From the NCBI GenBank assembly GCA_900543025.1, contig UQPP01000004.1, forward strand, positions 1 through 64,000: 64,000 nt of DNA, in the 5' to 3' direction. The stretch comes from an uncultured Collinsella sp. Lineage in GTDB: Bacteria; Actinomycetota; Coriobacteriia; Coriobacteriales; Coriobacteriaceae. A model generated the notes under the pieces. That model was not told where the DNA came from. It saw nothing but the letters and a program-made list of their open reading frames with translations, and made no database searches. The translations under genes were made by a program, and so were the position numbers. Shown here one piece after another: positions 52,104 through 60,350 of this stretch; position 1 is the first letter of the stretch; each line of letters opens with the position of its first letter.

Positions 52104-52150
52104 CGGGACCCCAATCGCGGCTGTTTGCAGGCGATCGGGGCCCCGTTTTT
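52104..52150 (+). terminator. Terminator after the sulfhydrylase gene
   Basis: CGGGACCCCAATCGC pairs with GCGATCGGGGCCCCG with two mismatches, followed by TTTTT. Confidence 0.85.
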
Positions 52151-52176
52151 GCGTTGCGCCACTCGAAAGGATGGAT

Positions 52177-53481
52177 ATGGAGAAAACTGCAGAGCAGCTG
52201 CGCCGCGAGCACATTGCTCTAGAGGGCGACACCCATGGCAAGAATAAATGGGCGATTCTGTTTACCGTGCTCATCATGACGTTTATGGTGTGTCTGGATT
52301 CGACCGTCGTGACCGTGGCGCTGCCCGTGATGCAAAAGGAGCTGGGCGTGGGCCTCGATCGCATTCAACTGGTGAGCTCGGTGTACCTGCTTGCGACATG
52401 CGTGGCTATGTTGCCGTTTGGCCGTCTGGGCGACGTGCGCGGCAAGGTGAATGTGTTCCAGCTGGGCGTCATCGTCTTTTCGGTCGGTTCGCTGCTGTGC
52501 GGCCTTTCGGCCTCGCTCGAGGTTCTTATCCTGGCACGCATTGTGCAGGGCGTCGGTTGCGCGGCGGCCATGGCTAACAACATGGGTATCATCACCGAGT
52601 CGTTTCCGGCGCGCGAACGAGGCCGTGCCATGGGTATTCTCGCGACCTTTGTGGCCCTCGGCATGATGTGTGGCCCCGTGCTCGGCGGCATGCTGGTGGC
52701 AAGCTTTCCCTGGGAGAGTATCTTCCTCATCAACCTGCCTATTGGCGTAATCTCGTTTATCGTGGGGCTCTACACGCTGCCGCATGCTAAGCCGGAGGCC
52801 GGCGAGCGCCCCATGTCCCTGATCGAGGCCGCTCGTCGCTGCTTTGCAAATTTGGCCTTCACTATCAACCTTGCCTGCATGCTCATCGTGTTCGTTGGTA
52901 TTGGTGCATCCGAGTTTATCCTGCCGTTCTATTTTCAGGACGCGCATGGGTTTGGTTCCGACATTTCCGGATTGCTCTTTTTGGCGCTGCCGATGGTGAA
53001 TGCCTTTATCGGTCCGCTATCGGGTACGGTTTCGGACCGTGTTGGCTGCGAGAGCCCCACGGCGGTCGGCCTGGGCGTGTACGTGTGCGGTCTTTTTGCG
53101 GTAAGCACGCTCGACGAGCACTCTTCCATCCCCGTGATCGTGTGCTGCGTCGCGTTTATGTCGTGCGGTACGTCGATTTTCCAGAGCCCCAACAACTCGT
53201 TGTACATGGGCTCGGCTCCGCGCGAAGCACTCGGCTTTGCGGGTAGTCTGGGTAGCCTGGCGCGTTATGCGGGTATGGCACTCGGCATTACGGTGGCGTC
53301 GAATATCCTGTATGGACAGATGAGCGTGGCGATGGGCGAGGCCGTGACCAGTTTTGTTGCAGGACGTCCGGATGTGTTCCTGTTTGGTTTCCGTTCGGTG
53401 TTCTATGTGTTGATGGCTGTGGCCGCTGTGGGCTTTGCGCTTGCCATGGTGCGTTTGGTGAAGATGCGCGCCCGCCATTAG
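52177..53481 (+). CDS. MFS transporter, DHA2-like drug exporter
   Basis: The 434-residue product is a major facilitator with about 12 membrane helices. It has FMVCLDSTVVTVALP in the first helix (motif D1 of drug:proton antiporters), GRLGDVRGKVNVF (motif A) and GILATFVALGMMCGPVLGG (motif C of exporters). DHA2 members usually have 14 helices, and this one is shorter. The ATG at 52177 is 6 bases from GAAAGG, whereas the ATG at 52171 touches that site. The substrate is not predictable. It forms its own unit. Confidence 0.9.
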   Translation: MEKTAEQLRREHIALEGDTHGKNKWAILFTVLIMTFMVCLDSTVVTVALPVMQKELGVGLDRIQLVSSVYLLATCVAMLPFGRLGDVRGKVNVFQLGVIVFSVGSLLCGLSASLEVLILARIVQGVGCAAAMANNMGIITESFPARERGRAMGILATFVALGMMCGPVLGGMLVASFPWESIFLINLPIGVISFIVGLYTLPHAKPEAGERPMSLIEAARRCFANLAFTINLACMLIVFVGIGASEFILPFYFQDAHGFGSDISGLLFLALPMVNAFIGPLSGTVSDRVGCESPTAVGLGVYVCGLFAVSTLDEHSSIPVIVCCVAFMSCGTSIFQSPNNSLYMGSAPREALGFAGSLGSLARYAGMALGITVASNILYGQMSVAMGEAVTSFVAGRPDVFLFGFRSVFYVLMAVAAVGFALAMVRLVKMRARH

Positions 53482-53638
53482 CGTGTTGGGAGGCTGTCTG
53501 CCACGATTCGCGCCATCCCAAAAAGACTGGTTTGTGGTGCGATGCGGCTTGTGGGACGGGCGGGGGTCGGTCCGTGGTAGACTATCGAACAACGTTTATT
53601 AATCGCGCGGTATCGTTGCCGCGAGAAGGGGTTGCGCC

Positions 53639-54217
53639 ATGCAGGAGCTTGAGGATCGTATTCGCCATGACGGCATCGTAAAGGCCGGTAACGTCCTTAA
53701 GGTTGATGCCTTCCTCAACCACCAATGCGACGTTGAGCTGTTCGACCACATGGGCGCCGAGTGGGCCCGTCTGTTCGAGGGTGTCGAGATCAACAAGATC
53801 CTGACGATCGAGGCTTCGGGTATTGGTATGGCCTGCATCGCAGCTCAGCATTTTGGCGGCGTGCCGGTGGTCTTTGCCAAGAAGGCCCAGTCCATCAACC
53901 TCGATGGCGAGCAGTATGCCACGACCATCTATTCCTTTACCAAGCAGAAGGAGTACCCGGTCATCGTCGGCAAGCGCTTTCTGTCCGAGGGCGATAAGGT
54001 CCTGATTATCGACGACTTCCTGGCCAACGGCTGCGCGCTTGAGGGCCTTATTAAGATCTGCGAGGCTGCGGGCGCCGAGGTTGCCGGCATTGGCATTGCG
54101 GTGGAGAAGGGTTTCCAGGGCGGTGGCGATAAGCTCCGCGAGCGCGGCTTCCGCGTTGAGAGCCTGGCCCGTATCGCCGATATGGACTGCGAGACCGGCG
54201 AGATCACCTTCGCCTAA
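53639..54217 (+). CDS. xpt: Xanthine phosphoribosyltransferase
   Basis: Xpt salvages xanthine to XMP with PRPP. The 192-residue product begins MQELEDRI and has IEASGIGMACIAAQHF, VVFAKKAQSINLDGEQYATTIYSFTKQK and the PRPP-binding motif VLIIDDFLANGCALEGL. This is the Xpt pattern and not that of adenine or hypoxanthine enzymes. GAGAAGGGG lies before the ATG. No purine riboswitch is visible upstream, and no purine transporter follows. Confidence 0.95.
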   Translation: MQELEDRIRHDGIVKAGNVLKVDAFLNHQCDVELFDHMGAEWARLFEGVEINKILTIEASGIGMACIAAQHFGGVPVVFAKKAQSINLDGEQYATTIYSFTKQKEYPVIVGKRFLSEGDKVLIIDDFLANGCALEGLIKICEAAGAEVAGIGIAVEKGFQGGGDKLRERGFRVESLARIADMDCETGEITFA

Positions 54218-54244
54218 GCGCGCAACACAAGCGATTGGTATGCG

Positions 54245-54280
54245 ATGTGACAAAGGGACTGTCCCTTTGTCACATTTTTT
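54245..54280 (+). terminator. Terminator after xpt, family B hairpin
   Basis: ATGTGACAAAGGGA pairs perfectly with TCCCTTTGTCACAT around CTG, followed by six T. Its centre GGGACTGTCCC recurs in wording in other hairpins of this window. Confidence 0.93.
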
Positions 54281-54300
54281 GTATGAGGGGAGGTGTTGAT

Positions 54301-54681
54301 ATGGATGAGAATAAGATGGGATGGCTCGAGTATGCGCGCTATGCCGAGATGTCGGCCGAGGAGTTGGCGCGCGATTGCGAGGTGCAGGTGTTTCGCGCGA
54401 CGGGTCCGGGTGGGCAGGGCGTGAACACGACGGACTCGGCGGTACGCATGAAACATATCCCTTCGGGGATTGTCGTGATGGCGCGCGAGAGCCGCAGTCA
54501 GTTCCAAAACCGTAGCAGCTGCCTACGTAAGCTGCGCGCTGAGCTTGAGCGTCGCGGGCGTCCGCCGCGCCGCCGCGTCAAGACCAAAGTGCCACAGCGA
54601 TCGCGCCAGCGCAGGCTCAACGACAAACACTTCAATGCGATTAAAAAGGCCAACCGTCGCAAGCTGGGCGGGGAGGAATGA
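54301..54681 (+). CDS. Small GGQ-domain release-factor-like protein
   Basis: The 126-residue product has only the catalytic domain of class I release factors. FRATGPGGQGVNTTDSAVR at about 38-56 carries the GGQ that triggers peptidyl-tRNA hydrolysis, and HIPSGIVVMARESRSQFQN follows. The codon-recognition domain is absent. The C terminus is a very basic tail (RGRPPRRRVKTKVPQRSRQRR). ArfB and the mitochondrial C12orf65 protein rescue stalled ribosomes with the same plan. GAGGGGAGG selects the ATG at 54301. A rescue role is inferred. Confidence 0.87.
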   Translation: MDENKMGWLEYARYAEMSAEELARDCEVQVFRATGPGGQGVNTTDSAVRMKHIPSGIVVMARESRSQFQNRSSCLRKLRAELERRGRPPRRRVKTKVPQRSRQRRLNDKHFNAIKKANRRKLGGEE

Positions 54682-54690
54682 TCTTATCAA

Positions 54691-54761
54691 TAAGTTGCGG
54701 TGAAATAGGGACTGTTTTGCGGCTTTAGATGCATAAACAGTCCCTATTTCACCGCAACTTA
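54691..54761. repeat. Perfect palindrome, family B
   Basis: The arms at 54691-54717 and 54735-54761 are perfectly complementary over 27 bases around 17 bases. They start TAAGTTGCGGTGAAATA and end GGGACTGTTT. The outer part matches the palindrome at 33983-34049. It sits between convergent genes and could terminate both, although neither side has a T-run. Confidence 0.95.
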
Positions 54762-54768
54762 GGTGGGG

Positions 54769-55731
54769 TTAGCGGGTGGGATGCCAGACGTGGAGGACGC
54801 CGGCAAGGATGTCGACCTCGATGCGCGAGGCGACAACGGGCTCGCCGTCGGCCTGGATGGGGTAGTCGGGCTCCTCAAAGGTGAGCTCGACATGGCGGCA
54901 GCGGCGCATGCGAACCGGCGGCAACTTGGTATGGTGGCCGTCCTTGGCCGAAAGAAACATAGGCAGGGCAACCGCACGCGGAACGGGGCCGCAGGCGTAG
55001 CAGACGTCGAGTACGCCGTCGCAGGGGTCGGCATCGGGGCAGATGCGATAGCCCGAGCCATAGGTAGGACCCAGCTGAATTGCCATGATGATCGCCCGCA
55101 AGCGCTCGGCGGGTGCCCCGTCAAAGCTGACCGTCATGGGGTAGTTGCGATAGCGCAGGCCAAACTGCTCAAGTCCCGATAGGGTGTAGAGCGGAGCGCC
55201 GGCGAGGCCCGTCTTTTTGCGCAGCTCGGTGGTGCCCAGGCCGATGGCGGCATCGATGCCGACCGAGAGCGTCTGGTCGTAGTACTCAACGGTAGCCTCG
55301 CCGCTGCCGCTCGCAGGGCTCCACGAGCGAATGCGCCCGATGTCCTGACGCTGCAGCTCACAGGTGAGCAGCGCGCCAAAATCCTTACCGGAGAAATCGT
55401 CGATGCCGAGCGTTTGGGCAAAATCGTTGCCAGAGCCCACGGGTAGGATGGCAAGAGCGGGGCGGGTGTCCTCCTCTTGCGTCATAAGCCCGTTGACGAC
55501 CTCGTGAATCACGCCGTCGCCGCCAAGGGCGATAACGGTGCGATAGCCCTGGGCCTGTGCGGCCAGCTCCTTGGCGTGTCCCATGCGCTCGGTTAGCACC
55601 AAGTCAAACTGGGATGCGCGTGCAGTCATGTCCAAAAAGCGTTGCAGGCGCTCGGCAACTTCGTGCGCCGCACCCGACTGGGCGGCTGGGTTGGCGATGA
55701 TGAGCGTGCGGCCAAAATCAGTTGCGTGCAT
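54769..55731 (-). CDS. Diacylglycerol kinase-like lipid kinase (DagK/YegS family)
   Basis: The family phosphorylates diacylglycerol or related lipids. The 320-residue product has the N-terminal IIANPAAQSG, the nucleotide-binding VIALGGDGVIHEVVNGL near 62-78, LPVGSGNDFAQTL, and a C-terminal beta domain with YDQTLSVGIDAAIG and IQADGEPV. These are the DAG-kinase catalytic domain blocks. The ATG at 55731 has GGGAG 8-9 bases upstream, and a longer in-frame start is not supported. The exact lipid is unknown. Confidence 0.92.
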   Translation of the reverse strand: MHATDFGRTLIIANPAAQSGAAHEVAERLQRFLDMTARASQFDLVLTERMGHAKELAAQAQGYRTVIALGGDGVIHEVVNGLMTQEEDTRPALAILPVGSGNDFAQTLGIDDFSGKDFGALLTCELQRQDIGRIRSWSPASGSGEATVEYYDQTLSVGIDAAIGLGTTELRKKTGLAGAPLYTLSGLEQFGLRYRNYPMTVSFDGAPAERLRAIIMAIQLGPTYGSGYRICPDADPCDGVLDVCYACGPVPRAVALPMFLSAKDGHHTKLPPVRMRRCRHVELTFEEPDYPIQADGEPVVASRIEVDILAGVLHVWHPTR

Positions 55732-55818
55732 GGGGCGACTCCCGGCGTATGACGTGACGGTGCGGTCGCGCTCAGGTCGAATTGCCCCCGATTGTGGCTG
55801 CACGTCGAATACTTACGT

Positions 55819-57240
55819 CTACTCTATCAGGTCGTTGTGGCGCTCGATAGCATCCGCTACCGTACCGCCCTCATCCACAATAAGCGAACGGCGCTTGGGC
55901 GAGATGATGCGCTGGGCGGGGTACACGCCGCGGTGTCCGCCGGTTAGGTAGCTGATAAAGGCTACGATGACAAAGAACCCGGCTGCCGTGCCGTGGAATA
56001 GGTCGATGGCCATCATGCAGGTGGTGATGGGCACGTTGAGGCCGGCACAGAACACGCCGAGCATGCCGAGAGCCGCCAGAAAGCTGGGGTCGATTCCGAC
56101 GAGGCAGCCGATCCAGCCGCCGAGCGCCGCACCGATGCCAAACAGAGGCGTGACCTCGCCGCCTTGGAAGCCGGCGCCCAGGGTGAGCGCTGTGACGACC
56201 AACTTGATGGCTGCGTCCGCCAGGGTGGTGTTGCCTGCAAATCCGGCGCCGGAAAGCCACGTGGAAAGGCCGGCGTAGTCCCAGGCATCGAGGAGGGCAT
56301 AGGCGGCCAAAACCACGAGTGCGCCTATAAGTGCGCGAACAAGGTAATTGGTGATAAAGCGACCGTACAGGCTCTTGACGGTTCGAACTGACCAGGCAAA
56401 GAGGCGTGCCGTCAGACCGAAGATAATGGCGCTGATAACAACGATGACAACCGTCCGTGGTGTCATGTTGGGAACGCTGGCGATAACATTCGCCTCGTAC
56501 TCGGTACCCAGGGCGAGTGATGTAAAGTAGCCGGTAAACGAGGCGACCAGGCAGTAGATGCCCGCGGTGTAGTCGATCTTGCCGATAAAGCACATCTCCA
56601 TGCCAAAGAAAGCTCCGGCAAGGGGCGAACCGAATACGGCGCCAAAGGCCGACGAGATGCCGGCGAGCATGAGGTCGTGGTGGTCATGCTTTTTAAGGTG
56701 GGCGAGGCTCGAGATGTTGCTGGCGATGGTGCCGCCAATCTGAACCGCGGCTCCCTCGCGACCGGCCGATCCACCCGTTAGGTGCGTGAGCGTGGAGCAG
56801 ACGAAGGTGAGGACGGCCATGCGCATATGGATGAGGCGTGTGCCCAGGGCGGAGTCAATGACCAGGTTGTTGCCACGCTTGGCGGCGAGACCGTGGTTCT
56901 TGTAGACCCACGCGGTGGCCATACCCACGATGGGGAGCAGGGCGTACACCCACGAATGGTGCTCGCGATAGTCGGTCGCGATATTCAACGAGGCCAAAAA
57001 CGCCCAAGCGGCAACGCCCATGGCGAGCGAGACGATGACGACGAGTACGAGTAACTTAGCGCTCGCGAGTAGGTTGCGGGCGTTGCGGCGCGTGTCGGCA
57101 GCCAAGAGCTGCTCGGAGCGGGTGATCTGATGCCTGCCTGCCGTGATGATGTCGTTCAGGGAGAAAAAGCCGCCGTCGTCGAGCGGCTGGGAATGATCCT
57201 GCGCCTCGTTTGCGCTTTCGGGTTTGTCGTTATGAGCCAT
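55819..57240 (-). CDS. ClC-type anion channel/antiporter
   Basis: ClC proteins exchange or conduct chloride or fluoride. The 473-residue product has a hydrophilic N terminus of about 65 residues and about ten hydrophobic segments. It has GGSAGREGAAVQIGG (family GREGP, here GREGA, containing the gating glutamate), FGSPLAGAFFGME, FQGGEVTPLFGIGAALGG and PITTCMMAIDLF. No CBS domains are present. The altered GREGA and the missing GSGIP motif recall fluoride-type ClC-F proteins, but no fluoride riboswitch is seen. AGAGGAA lies before the ATG. Confidence 0.88.
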   Translation of the reverse strand: MAHNDKPESANEAQDHSQPLDDGGFFSLNDIITAGRHQITRSEQLLAADTRRNARNLLASAKLLVLVVIVSLAMGVAAWAFLASLNIATDYREHHSWVYALLPIVGMATAWVYKNHGLAAKRGNNLVIDSALGTRLIHMRMAVLTFVCSTLTHLTGGSAGREGAAVQIGGTIASNISSLAHLKKHDHHDLMLAGISSAFGAVFGSPLAGAFFGMEMCFIGKIDYTAGIYCLVASFTGYFTSLALGTEYEANVIASVPNMTPRTVVIVVISAIIFGLTARLFAWSVRTVKSLYGRFITNYLVRALIGALVVLAAYALLDAWDYAGLSTWLSGAGFAGNTTLADAAIKLVVTALTLGAGFQGGEVTPLFGIGAALGGWIGCLVGIDPSFLAALGMLGVFCAGLNVPITTCMMAIDLFHGTAAGFFVIVAFISYLTGGHRGVYPAQRIISPKRRSLIVDEGGTVADAIERHNDLIE

Positions 57241-57450
57241 ACGTTCCTCTTTTAGGTTGCAACGCAAGCATTATAAAACGCGGCAAACGCGACGAGCCGG
57301 TGGGTTGGTTTCCATTCTGTTTCGCAGCCTGCAACCGACAGGTGTATTTGCGGGTACAGGCCGAGTCGCGGTCGTGCGTCGGGGGATTATACTGAGACAA
57401 GCATAAAGAATTGGCGCTCCTGTTGTGCGCCGTGGCATTAAGAGGTACAT

Positions 57451-58713
57451 ATGGCAGAGAAACTCATTCCGCTGGATGACGCACAGTCGATTGTCCTGTC
57501 GCACGTTGCTCCGACGGATCTCATCGAGATTCCCGTGTGGCAGGCGGCTGGTTTTCCCTTGGCCGAGGACGCGGTGGCCGATATCGATATCTCGCCGTTT
57601 GCCAACAGCGCTATGGACGGATATGCCGTGCGCGCAGCCGATCTTGCTGCGGCCGCCGGTGACACTCCGGTGACGCTCTCCGTCGTAGGACACGAGGCCG
57701 CGGGCCATGTCTTTGAGGGTACAATCGGCGCGGGCGAGACCGTCCGCATCATGACGGGCGCGCCGGTGCCCGAAGGTGCCGATGCCGTGGTGAAGTACGA
57801 GATCGTCGACGTACTCGATGGCGACGGCAACGAGGGCTCGCACGTTCGCTTCTCGGCGCCTGCCAAGGTAGGGGAGAACGTTCGCTCTGCCGCCGAGGAG
57901 GCCCATGCCGGCGATGTTGTGATGCATGCCGGCGAGGTCGTGGCTCCGGCCGGCGCCGGCCTGCTGGCAAGCGCCGGTTACGCGAGCGTGAAGGTCCATG
58001 CCGCTCCGCGCGTGGGCATTATCTCGCTGGGCACGGAGCTGGTCGCGCCGGGTGAGCTGCCGGCGCGCGGGCAGATTCGCGACTCCAACTCCTCGGCGCT
58101 GATGGCCGAGGCGCTCGATGCCGGCGCCGAGCCCGTGTTCTACGGTATTGCGCCCGACGATGAGCAGGCGATTGGCGAGCTGGTGCATCGCGCCACGCGA
58201 GAGTGTGATTTTGTCATTACGAGCGGCGGCGCCTCGGCGGGCGATTACGACTACGTGACGGCGCTCGTCCGGCGCGAGGGCGTGGTGCTGTTCGATCGCA
58301 TCTCGATGCGTCCGGGCAAGGCCATCACGTTTGGCTTGCTCGGGGGCAAGCCCTACCTAGGGCTTTCAGGCAATCCGGCCGCGGCGTATGTGGGCTTTGA
58401 GATGCTCGCCCGTCCGGCGATTCGCAAGATGCGCGGCTTTGCCGAGGGCGTGCGTCCCGTGCAGCAGGCGACGCTCACGCACGGCGTGAAAAAGCGCCAG
58501 GACCGACGCTTCTTCGATCGCGCCACGGTTTTGCGCGACCCCGAGACCAGTGAGCTGTTGGTGACCGAGGCCAAGACGCAGAATTCGGCGCTGCTCGGCA
58601 CGATGCAGCGGTCCAACTGCCTGCTGCGTATTGACGAAGGACCGTGCGAGCTCAAGGCGGGCGACGTCGTGGATGTCGTGCGTGTCGACCTGCCCGAGGG
58701 CACGGTGTTGTAG
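57451..58713 (+). CDS. moeA: Molybdopterin molybdenumtransferase MoeA
   Basis: MoeA inserts molybdate into adenylylated molybdopterin. The 420-residue product has the MoeA N-terminal blocks SPFANSAMDGYAVRA and MTGAPVPEGADAVVKYE, a central MoCF domain with SSGGASAGDYD-like ITSGGASAGDYDYV, and GKPYLGLSGNPAAAYVGFE. A weak AAGAGG lies 9 bases before the ATG. It is followed 10 bases later by mogA, its partner in the same reaction sequence. Confidence 0.95.
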   Translation: MAEKLIPLDDAQSIVLSHVAPTDLIEIPVWQAAGFPLAEDAVADIDISPFANSAMDGYAVRAADLAAAAGDTPVTLSVVGHEAAGHVFEGTIGAGETVRIMTGAPVPEGADAVVKYEIVDVLDGDGNEGSHVRFSAPAKVGENVRSAAEEAHAGDVVMHAGEVVAPAGAGLLASAGYASVKVHAAPRVGIISLGTELVAPGELPARGQIRDSNSSALMAEALDAGAEPVFYGIAPDDEQAIGELVHRATRECDFVITSGGASAGDYDYVTALVRREGVVLFDRISMRPGKAITFGLLGGKPYLGLSGNPAAAYVGFEMLARPAIRKMRGFAEGVRPVQQATLTHGVKKRQDRRFFDRATVLRDPETSELLVTEAKTQNSALLGTMQRSNCLLRIDEGPCELKAGDVVDVVRVDLPEGTVL

Positions 58714-58723
58714 GAGGAAGACT

Positions 58724-59203
58724 ATGGAGTTGAAGATTTCGATCGTGACGTGCTCGGATACGCGCGATCTTGCTCAGGACGAGGCTGGAGCCGCACTCGA
58801 GGAACTTATCGAGGCGCAGGGCTGGACGGTCGTCTCACATGTGGTCGTGCGCGACGACGCCAGCGAGATCGGTGATGCCATTGTGGAAGCTGCCGATGAG
58901 TGCCACGCCAACGTCGTCCTCACCTGTGGCGGCACGGGACTTTCGATGCGCGACGTGACGCCCGAGGCGACGCGTGCCGTCTGCGACCGCGATGTGCCGG
59001 GTATTGCAGAGGCAATCCGTGCGTACTCCATGACCAAGACGCGCCGCGCTATGCTCTCGCGCGCCGTGTGCATGCAGCGTGGGCATACGCTTGTCATCAA
59101 CTTTCCGGGATCCACGAAAGCGGCCCGCGAAAGCTGGGAGGCCGTGAGCGATCAGCTGGAGCATGCGGCCCAAATGACGGCGGGCGGCGGACATACCAAA
59201 TAA
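58724..59203 (+). CDS. mog: Molybdopterin adenylyltransferase MogA/MoaB family
   Basis: The enzyme adenylylates molybdopterin before metal insertion by MoeA. The 159-residue product is a single MoCF domain with VTCSDTRDLAQDEAG, LTCGGTGLSMRDVTPEATRAV, and LVINFPGSTKAARESWE. GGAGGA lies 6 bases before the ATG. Whether it should be named mogA or moaB depends on finer phylogeny. Confidence 0.92.
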   Translation: MELKISIVTCSDTRDLAQDEAGAALEELIEAQGWTVVSHVVVRDDASEIGDAIVEAADECHANVVLTCGGTGLSMRDVTPEATRAVCDRDVPGIAEAIRAYSMTKTRRAMLSRAVCMQRGHTLVINFPGSTKAARESWEAVSDQLEHAAQMTAGGGHTK

Positions 59204-59294
59204 GCGGTTTACCTGCGGCGGGGCGACCTGAACGGCTGCTCCGCCTTTGTTTTCCGCCGAAGCGACGCCGAGGTGCACGGCAACTCGAAACTAT

Positions 59295-59346
59295 ATTCTC
59301 TAGCGAGAATAATTTCTCATTATAATTATTCGCGCGGAAGTATAAT
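59295..59346 (+). promoter_or_regulatory. modABC control region with palindromes
   Basis: ATTCTC-TAGC-GAGAAT at 59295-59310 is a perfect palindrome. It overlaps an 11-base inverted repeat, CGAGAATAATT at 59304 with AATTATTCGCG at 59324 (one mismatch). TATAAT occurs at 59321 and 59341. An AT-rich patch this symmetrical in GC-rich DNA is probably an operator-promoter for molybdate uptake. It does not match the ModE consensus closely. Confidence 0.55.
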
Positions 59347-59406
59347 CTAGTAACAGAATAAAGCCTGCGGCGGGGTGCCCGGGCATAGCGTTCGAAAGGG
59401 TTGAAT

Positions 59407-60282
59407 ATGTTCGATATGATTTCTCGCCGCGGATTCGTCTCGCTTTCTGCTGCCGCTGCCGCCGGCCTTGGCCTTGCCGGCTGCTCGGGCAACAAGACGT
59501 CCGAGCCCGCTGGTTCCGATGCCGGCTCCGTCAAGTCTTCCTCTAAGAAGAAGGCTGTCGAGCTGCAGGTCTTTGCCGCTAACTCGCTCGAGAAAGCTCT
59601 GCCCGAGGTTCAGGAGCTCTACACCGAGCAGACCGGCACCACGTTTGCCGACACGCAGTTTAAGGCGTCTGGCGACCTTGTCGAGCAGATGCGCGCCGGT
59701 GCCGCCGTCGACGTGCTCATCACGGCCTCCAAGGGCACCATGGACGACGCCGAAGCCGCCGAGCTCGTCGATGCCGACACGCGTGAGGACATGTTCGTCA
59801 ACGACCTCGTGATCATTCGCGCCGAGGGCTCCGATACTAAGGTCGAGGCCATCGCCGACGTCGCGAATCTGGACGGTAAGATTGCCATTGGCGACGCCAA
59901 GACCGTCCCCGCCGGCAAGTACGCCAACCAGGCCCTGGCCTCCGTGGGCCTCTACACCGGTACCGAGGGCGACGACGGCGAGTATGCTCCCGAGATCGCC
60001 GACAAGGTGGCCCTGGCCGACAAGGTCGGCACTGCTGCGTCTTACGTCTCTACGGGCGACTGCGTGGCTGGTTTTGTCTACAGCTCCGACATCTTCCGCT
60101 ACGACGGCATCGAGGAAGCCTTTGTGTGCCCCGAGGACTCGCACAAGCCCATCGTGTACCCGGGTGCCGTTGCCGAGAGCTCCGAGCACGCCGACAAGGC
60201 CAAGGCGTTCATCGACTTCTGCCTGACCAACAAGAAGGCCCAGAAGATTTGGGCCAAGTACGGCTTTGAGCTTTCCGCGTAG
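59407..60282 (+). CDS. modA: Molybdate-binding lipoprotein ModA
   Basis: ModA captures molybdate or tungstate outside the membrane. The 291-residue product begins MFDMISRRGFVSLS, a twin-arginine-like signal, and has the lipobox LAGC near 28-31, so it may be a Tat-exported lipoprotein. LQVFAANSLEKALPEVQ is the ModA start of the mature domain, followed by QFKASGDLVEQMRAG and GDAKTVPAGKYANQAL. AAAGGG lies 6 bases before the ATG at 59407. A TTG at 59401 is less likely. Confidence 0.94.
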   Translation: MFDMISRRGFVSLSAAAAAGLGLAGCSGNKTSEPAGSDAGSVKSSSKKKAVELQVFAANSLEKALPEVQELYTEQTGTTFADTQFKASGDLVEQMRAGAAVDVLITASKGTMDDAEAAELVDADTREDMFVNDLVIIRAEGSDTKVEAIADVANLDGKIAIGDAKTVPAGKYANQALASVGLYTGTEGDDGEYAPEIADKVALADKVGTAASYVSTGDCVAGFVYSSDIFRYDGIEEAFVCPEDSHKPIVYPGAVAESSEHADKAKAFIDFCLTNKKAQKIWAKYGFELSA

Positions 60283-60350
60283 TGCGGCTTGGCGCGATAA
60301 TTCCATCGTTTTGTTTTTCACTTCGTCCTTGTATTCGCTTGGAGCTTTTC

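Noticed and set aside
53482..53638. Possible purine riboswitch ahead of xpt
   Set aside because: The conserved purine-box core was looked for and not found.
57241..57450. Possible fluoride riboswitch ahead of the ClC gene
   Set aside because: No GGCGATG-type start block or matching pseudoknot was seen on the minus strand.
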